Of a stretch of 64,000 nucleotides of DNA, positions 56,189 to 64,000 are shown in pieces; positions within the stretch are counted from its first letter, which is position 1, and every line of letters starts with the position of its first letter. The translations under genes were made by a program, and so were the position numbers. The DNA comes from Clostridioides sp. ES-S-0010-02 (lineage in GTDB: Bacteria > Bacillota > Clostridia > Peptostreptococcales > Peptostreptococcaceae). The stretch covers positions 1,233,317 to 1,297,316 of the forward strand of contig CP067345.1 of assembly GCA_020641055.1 (NCBI GenBank), read 5' to 3'. Under the pieces are notes generated by a model. It did not search any database, was not told where the DNA came from, and was given only the letters and a program-made list of their open reading frames with translations.

Positions 56189-56354
56189 TTAAGATTGTTA
56201 CTGATAATGCAGGCAAGACTTAGGTTTATAAGAAAATTATAACAGTTTATTTTTAATTCTAAAATTAGGTTGATATAGGTTTATTTATATTAACATGAGG
56301 TTTATTTTTAGGATTAAAGTTACTAGTGTAATTTTTTATAAACTTAAGTCTTTT
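56189..56354 (+). promoter_or_regulatory. RAT antiterminator site and terminator in front of ptsG
   Basis: AAGATTGTTACTG...GCAGGCAAGACTTAGG (56191-56223) matches the RAT in front of the antiterminator gene. Its tail forms the left arm of a terminator with AAGACTTAGGTTTATAA (from 56216) and TTATAAACTTAAGTCTT, ending in a T run near 56354. The loop is about 105 bases, unusually long. A TATAAT at 56171-56176 is the likely promoter element. Confidence 0.83.
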
Positions 56355-56393
56355 TTATTTAAAAAATATAAAATAATAAGGAGAGAGAAGTAA

Positions 56394-58475
56394 ATGAAAA
56401 AAATATTTGGTGTTTTACAAAAAGTAGGAAAATCTTTAATGTTACCAGTTGCATTACTTCCAGCAGCAGGTATATTGCTTGGTGTAAGTAATGCTTTAGC
56501 AGGAGATGCGTTACTTGCTCATTTTCCAGCACTAGCAAATCCTACATTCCAACTCATAATAAGTATAATGGAAAGTTCAGGGCAAATCATATTCAATAAC
56601 TTGCCACTTATATTTGCAGTTGGTGTAGCCGTGGGTCTAACCGAAGGCGAAGGTGTAGCAGCATTGGCAGCTATAGTAGGTTTTTTAATCCTTAATACGT
56701 CTATGGGTGTTATGGCAGGTGTCACGGAAGATATGATAGATAACTCTATGTATGCAAGTATTGTTGGAATACCAACAATTCAAACAGGTGTATTTGGTGG
56801 TATTATAATAGGCATAGTGGCTGCTTATCTTTATAAAAAATTTTATAAAATTGAACTACCTCAATATTTAGGTTTTTTTGCAGGTAAAAGATTTGTGCCT
56901 ATTGTTACATCATTAACAGCAATAGTAATAGGAATTATATTATCATTTATTTGGCCACCAATACAAGAAGGATTACTTAGTTTTTCAAAAAATGTTATAG
57001 AAGCAAATCAAACATTAGCAGCATTTATGGAAGGGTCTTTAGAAAGGTTATTAATACCATTTGGTTTACATCATGTTTTCCATAATCCATTCTGGTATCA
57101 ATTTGGAGAATATGTAAACAAAGCAGGTGAACTTGTAATGGGTGACCAAAAGATATTCTTTGCTCAACTTAAAGATGGAGTAAATTTCACAGCAGGTACT
57201 TTTATGACAGGTGCGTTTCCGTTTATGATGTTTGGTCTTCCAGCAGCAGCACTTGCTATGGTACATGAAGCAAAGCCAGAAAAGAGAAAATTTGTAGCAG
57301 GAATAATGGCATCAGCAGCACTTACATCTTTTTTAACAGGAATAACTGAACCAATAGAGTTTGCATTTTTATTTGTTGCACCAGCATTATTTGTAGTACA
57401 TTGTTTATTTTCAGGTTTATCATATGCAGTAATGCAACTATTAGGAGTTAAAATCGGATTCACATTTTCAGGCGGATTAATAGATTTCTTACTATTTGGT
57501 GTACTTCCTAATAGAACTCCATGGTATCTAGCTATTTTAGTAGGTATTGGATTTGCAGTATTATATTATAGTGTGTTTAGATTTATGATAAGAAAGTTTA
57601 ACCTAAAGACGCCAGGAAGAGAAGATGAATCAGAGTCTAATGTGGAGATTAGTGAGATTTCAAAAGATGAGTTAGCATCAGAAATACTAATAGCTTTAGG
57701 AAATAAAGAGAATTTAAAAAGTTTAGATGCTTGTATAACAAGACTTAGATTAGTTGTAAATGATATAGATAAAGTGGATAAAGAAAAGTTGAAATCACTT
57801 GGAGCAGCAGGTGTAATGGTTATTGGAAACAATGTCCAAGCTATATTTGGTCCAAAATCAGATGCAATAAAATCTAATATAAAAGATATAATAGAGGGAA
57901 AAGTAAAGATTGAAAATACTGATATTAAAAATATAGATAAAAAGAAAATGGAAAAAAATAATAACACAGAAAACACTAATATAGGTAATACTTTGGTGGA
58001 AGAAGAAATTTATTCATTGACAAATGGAGAAATCTTAGGTATAGAAGAAGTTCCAGACTCTGTATTTTCAAGTAAATTAATGGGCGATGGTTTTGCAATT
58101 AAATCTGATGATGGATTAATTTATTCACCAGTAGATGGAACTATTGGAGTTGTATTTCCAACTAAACATGCAATAATAATCAAATCTAAAAAAACTGGAG
58201 TAGAAATACTTATACATTTAGGTATAGAGACTGTAAACTTAGAAGGAAATGGGTTTGATGTATTTGTAAATGTAGGAGATGAAGTTAAATCGGGTGATAA
58301 ACTGGTTAATATGGACTTAGAATATATTGAAAAAAATGGTTTATCAACAATAAGCCCAGTAGTATTTACTAATTTAGAACAAAATCAAAAACTAAACATT
58401 AAAAAGGGAAAAGTCACAGCAAAAGAAAGTAATCGTGTAAGTATATTAAAAGAGAGTATTGAAAAAATAGGATAG
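56394..58475 (+). CDS. ptsG: PTS glucose-specific EIICBA
   Basis: A 693-residue fused phosphotransferase permease. The EIIC membrane domain (1 to about 400) begins FGVLQKVGKSLMLPVALLPAAGILLG and has GITEPIEFAFLFVAP. EIIB (about 425-510) has the phosphocysteine in LDACITRLRL (Cys about 447). EIIA (about 535-693) has the phospho-histidine in LIHLGIETV (His about 608). It imports and phosphorylates glucose (or N-acetylglucosamine). Linker 505-535 is Asn/Lys-rich. Some C. difficile annotations split it into BC and A genes; here the frame is continuous. Confidence 0.93.
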   Translation: MKKIFGVLQKVGKSLMLPVALLPAAGILLGVSNALAGDALLAHFPALANPTFQLIISIMESSGQIIFNNLPLIFAVGVAVGLTEGEGVAALAAIVGFLILNTSMGVMAGVTEDMIDNSMYASIVGIPTIQTGVFGGIIIGIVAAYLYKKFYKIELPQYLGFFAGKRFVPIVTSLTAIVIGIILSFIWPPIQEGLLSFSKNVIEANQTLAAFMEGSLERLLIPFGLHHVFHNPFWYQFGEYVNKAGELVMGDQKIFFAQLKDGVNFTAGTFMTGAFPFMMFGLPAAALAMVHEAKPEKRKFVAGIMASAALTSFLTGITEPIEFAFLFVAPALFVVHCLFSGLSYAVMQLLGVKIGFTFSGGLIDFLLFGVLPNRTPWYLAILVGIGFAVLYYSVFRFMIRKFNLKTPGREDESESNVEISEISKDELASEILIALGNKENLKSLDACITRLRLVVNDIDKVDKEKLKSLGAAGVMVIGNNVQAIFGPKSDAIKSNIKDIIEGKVKIENTDIKNIDKKKMEKNNNTENTNIGNTLVEEEIYSLTNGEILGIEEVPDSVFSSKLMGDGFAIKSDDGLIYSPVDGTIGVVFPTKHAIIIKSKKTGVEILIHLGIETVNLEGNGFDVFVNVGDEVKSGDKLVNMDLEYIEKNGLSTISPVVFTNLEQNQKLNIKKGKVTAKESNRVSILKESIEKIG

Positions 58476-58589
58476 ACACATCAGTATATATACTTAAAAC
58501 TTGTATGAGTTTTAGTAATTATATAAGCATAATTTTAATTTATATATTTTAGTTTAATTAATAAAAATATATGATTTATATTTCAAACA

Positions 58590-58636
58590 ATTAGAGGTAC
58601 TAGTATATCTATTTTACTAATACCTCTAATTTTTCT
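58590..58636. terminator. Terminator between ptsG and the convergent AraC gene
   Basis: Arms ATTAGAGGTA and TACCTCTAAT with an inner AGTA/TACT pairing and a T run on the plus strand. Confidence 0.8.
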
Positions 58637-58660
58637 TGAAATAAAATCTATAATAATTAT

Positions 58661-59539
58661 TTATTCATCTAACAAATTACTATCTAAAGGGCTTTTATTG
58701 TTTAGATAGTTTTTAGGAGATACACCATAATACTTTTTAAATGCCCTTACAAAGCTAGAATAATCATTAAATCCACATTTACTACAAACTTCACTCATAA
58801 GATGTCCATTGGTTATTAATGATTTAGCTAAAATCAGTCTTTTTTGAATTATATAATTGTGTATGGATGTTCCAGTATGAGATTTAAATCTTCTCATGAG
58901 ATAATATTTGCTTATAAAAAATTCAGATGCAATGCAGTCTATAGAAAGTTTATTCTCTATATTTAAGTTTATATAGTTTAATATTTTTTTTATAGTTTCA
59001 TCGTAAAATACATCTTCTACAGATTCTATGTTCTCGTTTTTTAAGAAAATTCTATTTAAAAATATCATAAGCTGTATGAACAAGGTATTTCTCAGTATTT
59101 CATTTCCAAATTCATTACTAGATTCAGAAATATTTATTTGCTCAATAAAAAGTTTGAGTGATTCAATGTCATGTATCTTTAAACGCAATAGATTACATTT
59201 ATTTTCTGTGGCTGTCTTAAAACATTTTTCTAAATCACTAGTATTATCACTGTTTTTTTTCATAAATTCTGGGCTAATCCATATTGCAGTTCTTTCATAA
59301 AATACATTTGAATCTATAACTGGTTTGTGAATTTCATTACTACTAATAAAAAGTATGTCCCAAGGTTTTAGTTTATATGGAATTCCTTCAACAAAATAAG
59401 TTACATTTCCATCTATAAATATAATTATCTTATTAAAATCGTGATTATGGTATTCAAATTCTATGTCTTTTTTATCTCGGATACTAAATATTTTAAAATT
59501 ATCATTTAAGTATCCAATTTTATTGTCTGTAATTTTCAT
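58661..59539 (-). CDS. AraC-family regulator with cupin sensor
   Basis: A 292-residue regulator. The N-terminal cupin (YHNHDFNKIIIFIDGNVTYFVEG...KPWDILFI) covers about residues 1-110 and the C-terminal double helix-turn-helix (IASEFFISKYYLMRRFKSHTG, SEVCSKCGFNDYSSFVRAFKKYYGVSPKNY) about 190-285. The ligand is probably a sugar. It is divergent from murE and convergent with ptsG; its targets are not evident. Confidence 0.9.
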   Translation of the reverse strand: MKITDNKIGYLNDNFKIFSIRDKKDIEFEYHNHDFNKIIIFIDGNVTYFVEGIPYKLKPWDILFISSNEIHKPVIDSNVFYERTAIWISPEFMKKNSDNTSDLEKCFKTATENKCNLLRLKIHDIESLKLFIEQINISESSNEFGNEILRNTLFIQLMIFLNRIFLKNENIESVEDVFYDETIKKILNYINLNIENKLSIDCIASEFFISKYYLMRRFKSHTGTSIHNYIIQKRLILAKSLITNGHLMSEVCSKCGFNDYSSFVRAFKKYYGVSPKNYLNNKSPLDSNLLDE

Positions 59540-59693
59540 AAAAGACCTCTCTTAGATTATATTATAGAGAATTATAGAGCATTTTTTACAATATTTCAAG
59601 CATTTTTAACCATTCACATAGTAAAAAATTCTTAATATAATATTACATGAAGTGTAATTTTAGCAAAAAGAGTTTAAAGGGAGGAAAGCATTT

Positions 59694-61148
59694 ATGAAAT
59701 TAAATGATATTATACAGGGGTTGGATATAATCAGTGTCAAAGGTGAATTAAATATAGATATTAATAGTGTACAATATGATTCAAGAAAGGTTACAGAAGG
59801 TACATTATTTGTATGTATAAAAGGATTTGTGTCAGATGGTCATAAATATATAAAAGATGCTATAAACAAAGGAGCAAAAGCTTTTATTGTTGAAGAAGAT
59901 GTAGACATAAAAGGGTATACGTTTATAAAAGTAAAAAATACAAGAGAAGATATGGCAAAGATAGCTGACAATTTTTATAATCATCCATCACAAAAATTTA
60001 ATGTTATAGGAGTTACAGGTACTAACGGAAAAACTAGTATAACTACTATACTAAATGAAATATTAACTTTGAATAAAAATAAAGTTGGTCTTATTGGTAC
60101 TATAAAAATATTTGATGGTGAAAAAGACATTATTTCTAATTCAACAACTCCAGAAAGTATAGATTTACAATATCATTTTAATAATATGTTAAACAATGGA
60201 TGTGATTACTGTGCTATGGAAGTTTCATCACACTCATTAGCATTAAATAGAGTTGATGAAACAGACTTTAAACTAGGAATATTCACAAACTTAACACCAG
60301 ACCATTTAGATTTTCACAAAGATTTAGAAGACTATAGAAAAGCTAAAGAAAAATTGTTTTTTAAGACTACTATGGCAAACATAATAAATATGGATGATGA
60401 GGGTGGTAAAAAGATATACGAAAATATAAAAGATATAGATGTTCCTTGTTACACATATGGAGTTGAAACTAATGCTGATTTTATGGCTAGAGATATAAAA
60501 TCAGATTCAGATGGTGTATCTTATAGATTAATAACTCCTTCTTATGAAGAAGTTATATTTATACCAGTTCCAGGAATGTTTACAGTATATAATACTTTAG
60601 CTGTTATAGCTGCTTGTTATGTACTTGGCATACCTAAACCAGTATATAAAGAAGGTCTTAGACTTTCTAATGGAGTATCAGGAAGATTTGAAACTGTACC
60701 AAACGATAAAGGTATAAGTGTAATTGTTGATTATGCTCATACTCCTGACGCACTTGAGAATGTATTAAAGACAACACAACAATTTGCAGAAGGAAAAATA
60801 ATTTCTGTATTTGGATGTGGTGGAGATAGAGATACTGAAAAGAGACCTTTAATGGGTGCTATTGGACAAAAATATTCTGATATATGTATTGTAACTTCTG
60901 ATAATCCAAGAACTGAAGAACCAGAAGCAATAATAAAGGATATACTTGAAGGAATAGATAAGGAAAAGAAAAATTATCATGTTGTTGCTGATAGAAAGCA
61001 AGCTATAGAAGAAGCTATAAGTATGGCAAAGAAAGATGATGTTGTAATTATAACAGGTAAAGGGCATGAAAATTACCAAATAATAGGTAAGGTTAAGCAT
61101 CATTTTGATGATAAAGAGATTGCCAATGAATGTTTAAGTAAAATGTAA
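59694..61148 (+). CDS. murE: UDP-N-acetylmuramoyl-L-alanyl-D-glutamate:meso-diaminopimelate ligase
   Basis: A 484-residue Mur ligase. The ATP-binding GVTGTNGKTSITTIL, the Mg2+ and lysine region HSLALNRVDETDFKLGIFTNLTPDHLDFHK and the meso-DAP-specifying DNPRTEEPE motif are present. It adds meso-diaminopimelate to UDP-MurNAc-L-Ala-D-Glu. The next gene in the direction is an antisense-free EAL protein, then a probable murF. Confidence 0.95.
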   Translation: MKLNDIIQGLDIISVKGELNIDINSVQYDSRKVTEGTLFVCIKGFVSDGHKYIKDAINKGAKAFIVEEDVDIKGYTFIKVKNTREDMAKIADNFYNHPSQKFNVIGVTGTNGKTSITTILNEILTLNKNKVGLIGTIKIFDGEKDIISNSTTPESIDLQYHFNNMLNNGCDYCAMEVSSHSLALNRVDETDFKLGIFTNLTPDHLDFHKDLEDYRKAKEKLFFKTTMANIINMDDEGGKKIYENIKDIDVPCYTYGVETNADFMARDIKSDSDGVSYRLITPSYEEVIFIPVPGMFTVYNTLAVIAACYVLGIPKPVYKEGLRLSNGVSGRFETVPNDKGISVIVDYAHTPDALENVLKTTQQFAEGKIISVFGCGGDRDTEKRPLMGAIGQKYSDICIVTSDNPRTEEPEAIIKDILEGIDKEKKNYHVVADRKQAIEEAISMAKKDDVVIITGKGHENYQIIGKVKHHFDDKEIANECLSKM

Positions 61149-61176
61149 GGTGAAAATTTAATAAAATATATATTTT

Positions 61177-61219
61177 AAGAATATAATATCAAAATTATTT
61201 TGATATTATATTCTTTTTA
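61177..61219 (+). terminator. Terminator after murE
   Basis: Eighteen-base perfect arms with a three-base loop (61177-61194 and 61198-61215) and five Ts. Confidence 0.9.
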
Positions 61220-61260
61220 TGTAGTGTACATTAATACAAATTATGTTAGTAACCTTTAAT

Positions 61261-61296
61261 ATAGATAATATAATTTATTAAAATTGTATTATCTAT
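61261..61296 (+). repeat. Hairpin upstream of the EAL gene
   Basis: Sixteen-base arms with one G-U pair and an ATTA loop; a T tract follows only after a gap, so termination is uncertain. Confidence 0.6.
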
Positions 61297-61443
61297 ATTA
61301 ATTAATTTTTTATTGTAATAAAGTTGATAATTTTGTATAATTACAGTAAATATGGAAAAATAAGTATTGTCGCAAAATTGTTAGAATAATTGATATAAAA
61401 TAATAATTGTATACATATAGATTCCAGAAAGGCAGGAAGCGTG

Positions 61444-63711
61444 ATGTTGGGTGATGCAAAAAATAATAGGCAGGGTTTGTCCATAATTGCTATCATAAGT
61501 ATCTTAGTAGTTACAATTTCCTGTTTGATTTATGGTTCAAAGTTGAATAAGACACTAGGTGAGGAAACGAATCAATATCTTTCAGAAATAGCAAATCAAA
61601 GTGTCAATGTGTTAAAAAAACAAATTAATGGCGATATAAAATTGTTACAATCAATTTCAATATGTATTGAAGGAGAAAAATCTTTTGAATTGGACAATAT
61701 TATTTCAATACTTAAAAGAGAATCTGTAAATAGTTCATTTAAAAGAATGGGTGTTATTCTACCAGATGGTATGGCATATACTACAGATGGTTATGTAGAA
61801 GATTTTTCTAAGAGAGATTATTTTTCCAAGTCAATGCAAGGAGAAGTAGTCATAACAGGTAAGTTAAAAGATGTAATAAAAGATCATAAAGACATTAATG
61901 TGTACTCTGTACCAATTTATAAGGGGAACAAGATTATTGGTGTTATATTTGCTACACATAGTACAAAGTTATATGAAAAGATACTCTCTGTACCAACTTT
62001 TAATGGAAAAGGATATTCTTATATAGCTAATAGTAATGGTGATATTGTTTTAAATCCAAGTAGCAAAAACGCAAACTCTAATATGGAAAATTTATTTTCA
62101 TATATAAATAAAAGTAATGCCTTATCAAAATCTACTCTTAATGATATGAAGTTAAATATAAAAAATTCTAAATCAGGTTCATTAAGTTATAATATGTCTG
62201 GAAAAGGATATTATTTAAGTTATGCTCCAATAGGAATTAATGATTGGTATCTTTTTTCTGAAGTTCCTAGAACTGCTGTATCTGAAAAATCATATGCTAT
62301 TATAAAACTTACACTATCAGCATGTATAGTTTTAATTGTGATATTTACATCATTAATAATTTATATCTTGATTATGCAAAAAAAGAGTAAGGAAAGGTTA
62401 GAAGAATTTGCGTTTAAAGACAGTATTACAGGAATTGGAAATTCAAATAAATTTAATCTGGAAGGTGGTAAATTTTTATCCACTCATGAGAAAAAAAATC
62501 TAGTTTTAATTTATTTTGATATAGATAAATTTAAGTTAGTAAATGATAGATTTGGATATGAAGAGGGAGATCGAGTATTAAGAAAAATTGCAGAGATGAT
62601 TGAAAATATGTTTAAAGAAGAGTCTGTATTTTCAAGAATTTCAAATGATAATTTTGCTATAATATTTGAAAAAAAGAAGGATAAAGAATCAGTTATAGAG
62701 ATATGTGAAATTATGCGTAAAAAATTATCTATGATAAAAACTAGCTTAGATGTAGAACTTAATCTGATACCATCTATAGGAGTGTATTTTATTGAAGAGG
62801 GAGAAACAAATATATCTACTTGTCTTGATAAGGCTATGATTGCAAAGACTACAGTAAAAAGAAAATACTTAAAAGTGTATGAAATTTATGCTGAGAATTT
62901 AAAGGAAACTCTTATAGAAGAACGTGATATTGAGCAAGAGATGCACGATGCTTTAAAAAATGAACAATTTAAGGTGTATTTGCAACCTAAAATTGAATTA
63001 TCTACAGGTAAAATAGTAGGTTCTGAAGCTCTTGTACGTTGGCAACATCCAAAAAAGGGATTAATAAGTCCAGGTGTGTTTATTCCTATTTTTGAAAAGA
63101 ATGGTTTTATAACAGAATTGGATATGTTTGTATTTATTCAAGTTTGTAAAAACTTTAAACGTTGGGAAAATGAAGGCTTACCTAGATTTCCTATATCAGT
63201 AAATTTATCAAGAGTACATCTTGAAAATCCAGACTTTATAGAAAAGTTTGAAAACATTGCAAAAGAATATGATATTGAACCAAATTTAATTGAAATTGAA
63301 CTAACAGAGAGTGCAATATTTGATAATACAAAAATGTTATTTAAAATAATGCAGAATTTAAAATCTGTAGGATTTAAAATATCTATGGATGATTTTGGCT
63401 CAGGGTATTCTTCTTTAAATATGCTTAAAGATATGCCAATTGATGTATTGAAATTAGATAGACAATTTTTTATAACAGTAGAAGATACAAAAAAGAGTCA
63501 AATTGTGGTTTCAAGCATTGTTCAGATGGCAAAGCAACTTGATATAAAAGTTGTTTCAGAGGGAGTTGAAACCTTAGAACAAGCAGAGTTTTTAAGATTT
63601 ATAGGATGTGATATGGCTCAAGGCTTTTTATTTGCAAAACCAATGCCAATAGAAGAATACGAAAAGTTGATATTAAATAGGAATGATATTGAAGGTATGA
63701 GTACAAATTAA
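61444..63711 (+). CDS. CACHE-GGDEF(degenerate)-EAL protein, probable c-di-GMP phosphodiesterase
   Basis: About 755 residues. A transmembrane helix near residues 15-30, a periplasmic dCACHE sensor (about 35-275) and a second helix (about 280-310) precede a GGDEF domain in which the signature is SNDNF, not GGDEF, so cyclase activity is unlikely. The EAL domain (about 500-755) keeps its catalytic set: SEALVRW, NLSRVHLENP, ELTESAIFD, DDFGSGYSSL, LKLDRQF and SEGVET. It probably hydrolyses c-di-GMP in response to an external ligand. ATG 61444 is used after AGGAAG; TTG 61447 is close. Confidence 0.88.
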   Translation: MLGDAKNNRQGLSIIAIISILVVTISCLIYGSKLNKTLGEETNQYLSEIANQSVNVLKKQINGDIKLLQSISICIEGEKSFELDNIISILKRESVNSSFKRMGVILPDGMAYTTDGYVEDFSKRDYFSKSMQGEVVITGKLKDVIKDHKDINVYSVPIYKGNKIIGVIFATHSTKLYEKILSVPTFNGKGYSYIANSNGDIVLNPSSKNANSNMENLFSYINKSNALSKSTLNDMKLNIKNSKSGSLSYNMSGKGYYLSYAPIGINDWYLFSEVPRTAVSEKSYAIIKLTLSACIVLIVIFTSLIIYILIMQKKSKERLEEFAFKDSITGIGNSNKFNLEGGKFLSTHEKKNLVLIYFDIDKFKLVNDRFGYEEGDRVLRKIAEMIENMFKEESVFSRISNDNFAIIFEKKKDKESVIEICEIMRKKLSMIKTSLDVELNLIPSIGVYFIEEGETNISTCLDKAMIAKTTVKRKYLKVYEIYAENLKETLIEERDIEQEMHDALKNEQFKVYLQPKIELSTGKIVGSEALVRWQHPKKGLISPGVFIPIFEKNGFITELDMFVFIQVCKNFKRWENEGLPRFPISVNLSRVHLENPDFIEKFENIAKEYDIEPNLIEIELTESAIFDNTKMLFKIMQNLKSVGFKISMDDFGSGYSSLNMLKDMPIDVLKLDRQFFITVEDTKKSQIVVSSIVQMAKQLDIKVVSEGVETLEQAEFLRFIGCDMAQGFLFAKPMPIEEYEKLILNRNDIEGMSTN

Positions 63712-63750
63712 AAAACTTAGTACAAAATGAAATAAAGATTTGTAAGAAGA

Positions 63751-63781
63751 GTGAACTTTGTATAGTCAAAGTTCACTTTAT
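63751..63781 (+). terminator. Terminator after the EAL gene
   Basis: Arms GTGAACTTTG and CAAAGTTCAC with a six-base loop and a short T-rich tail. Confidence 0.75.
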
Positions 63782-63969
63782 TTATGTAAAAATACTTTGG
63801 TATAAAAATATGAATTAGGTTTAGAGTATTACTTTACATTATATGGAGCATATAATATTTTCTAAAAGAGATATAATTTTTCCGTGGCTAGAAGTTTTTA
63901 ATTTGAGTGTAACAGTTTGTGAATATAAGAATATCAGCAATTATGCAAGTACTTAAGGGAGGAAAATTT

Positions 63970-64000
63970 TTGAGTAATATAACAATTAGGGAAATGGTAA
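63970..64000 (+). CDS. Start of a gene, probably murF (truncated by window end)
   Basis: TTG 63970 after GGGAGG opens a frame reading MSNITIREMV, which fits the beginning of MurF (UDP-MurNAc-tripeptide:D-Ala-D-Ala ligase). murE lies upstream in the same direction, the usual neighbour. Only ten codons are visible, so the name is an inference. Confidence 0.5.
   Translation, partial: MSNITIREMV

Noticed and set aside
1-64000. CRISPR arrays, tRNA or rRNA genes and insertion sequences
   Set aside because: I saw no regularly spaced repeats of CRISPR form, no tRNA-like cloverleaf with a conserved TTC loop, no rRNA segments and no transposase frames in the window.

Overview
The window reads as a chromosomal segment of a low-GC, spore-forming, anaerobic Firmicute, very probably Clostridioides difficile. 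The evidence is the AT-rich sequence, an L,D-transpeptidase carrying three CWB2 cell-wall-anchoring repeats (the Cwp family), an alpha/beta small acid-soluble spore protein, a pyruvate:ferredoxin oxidoreductase, a T-box and a purine riboswitch, a sigma-54 activator with a -24/-12 promoter, and several cyclic-di-GMP-type proteins. The species call is inference from gene content; no search was run.

Layout. 1-3.5 kb: the end of galE, the Cwp22-type L,D-transpeptidase and a DUF3800 protein, followed by a short standalone RNA candidate with a consensus promoter and a perfect terminator. 3.7-11.1 kb: a LysR gene divergent from a shikimate/quinate-type cluster (TIM-barrel isomerase/dehydratase, Fe-S ene-reductase, shikimate dehydrogenase, MFS transporter, chorismate mutase-shikimate kinase fusion). 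11.2-13.6 kb: a HIRAN-domain protein of unknown role and a decayed signalling gene. 13.7-16.7 kb: purine salvage (SAH/MTA-type deaminase and an AzgA-type permease under a guanine-class riboswitch). 17.1-20.6 kb: a Qnr-like pentapeptide protein, BrnQ and a DUF3798 lipoprotein. 20.7-25.4 kb: a sigma-54 activator broken by two frameshifts, divergent from a YjiH/YjiG/M20-peptidase operon that carries a good sigma-54 promoter.

25.7-35.3 kb: a MalY/PatB aminotransferase, T-box-controlled asnA, a DUF1232 protein, a DAACS symporter, a CobD-like aminotransferase, hpt, a PAP2 phosphatase, an HI0933 flavoprotein, sspA (sigma-G-like promoter) and a 56-residue protein. 35.4-39.5 kb: unknown proteins, a GAF-PP2C phosphatase, a flavodoxin-like reductase and PduL. 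40.0-43.6 kb: nifJ (PFOR). 43.7-45.4 kb: gene remnants and a secreted CAP-domain protein with a coding minisatellite. 45.8-51.9 kb: a ketone-body (acetoacetate/3-hydroxybutyrate) operon with a divergent LysR gene. 52.1-52.8 kb: the scar of a lost oligopeptide ABC transporter operon. 52.9-58.5 kb: a CPA1 antiporter, then a GlcT-type antiterminator and ptsG, each with a RAT-terminator leader. 58.6-64 kb: an AraC regulator, murE, a CACHE/degenerate-GGDEF/EAL protein and the first codons of a probable murF.

How they work together. The catabolic modules each sit beside a divergent regulator with a palindromic site between them (LysR-shikimate, LysR-ketone body, sigma-54 activator-peptidase). Glucose uptake is controlled by antitermination. 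PduL next to PFOR suggests a pyruvate to acetyl-CoA to acetyl-phosphate route. Decay is visible at five places: a signalling-gene remnant, the activator frameshifts, TetR and methyltransferase tails, and the oligopeptide permease scar.
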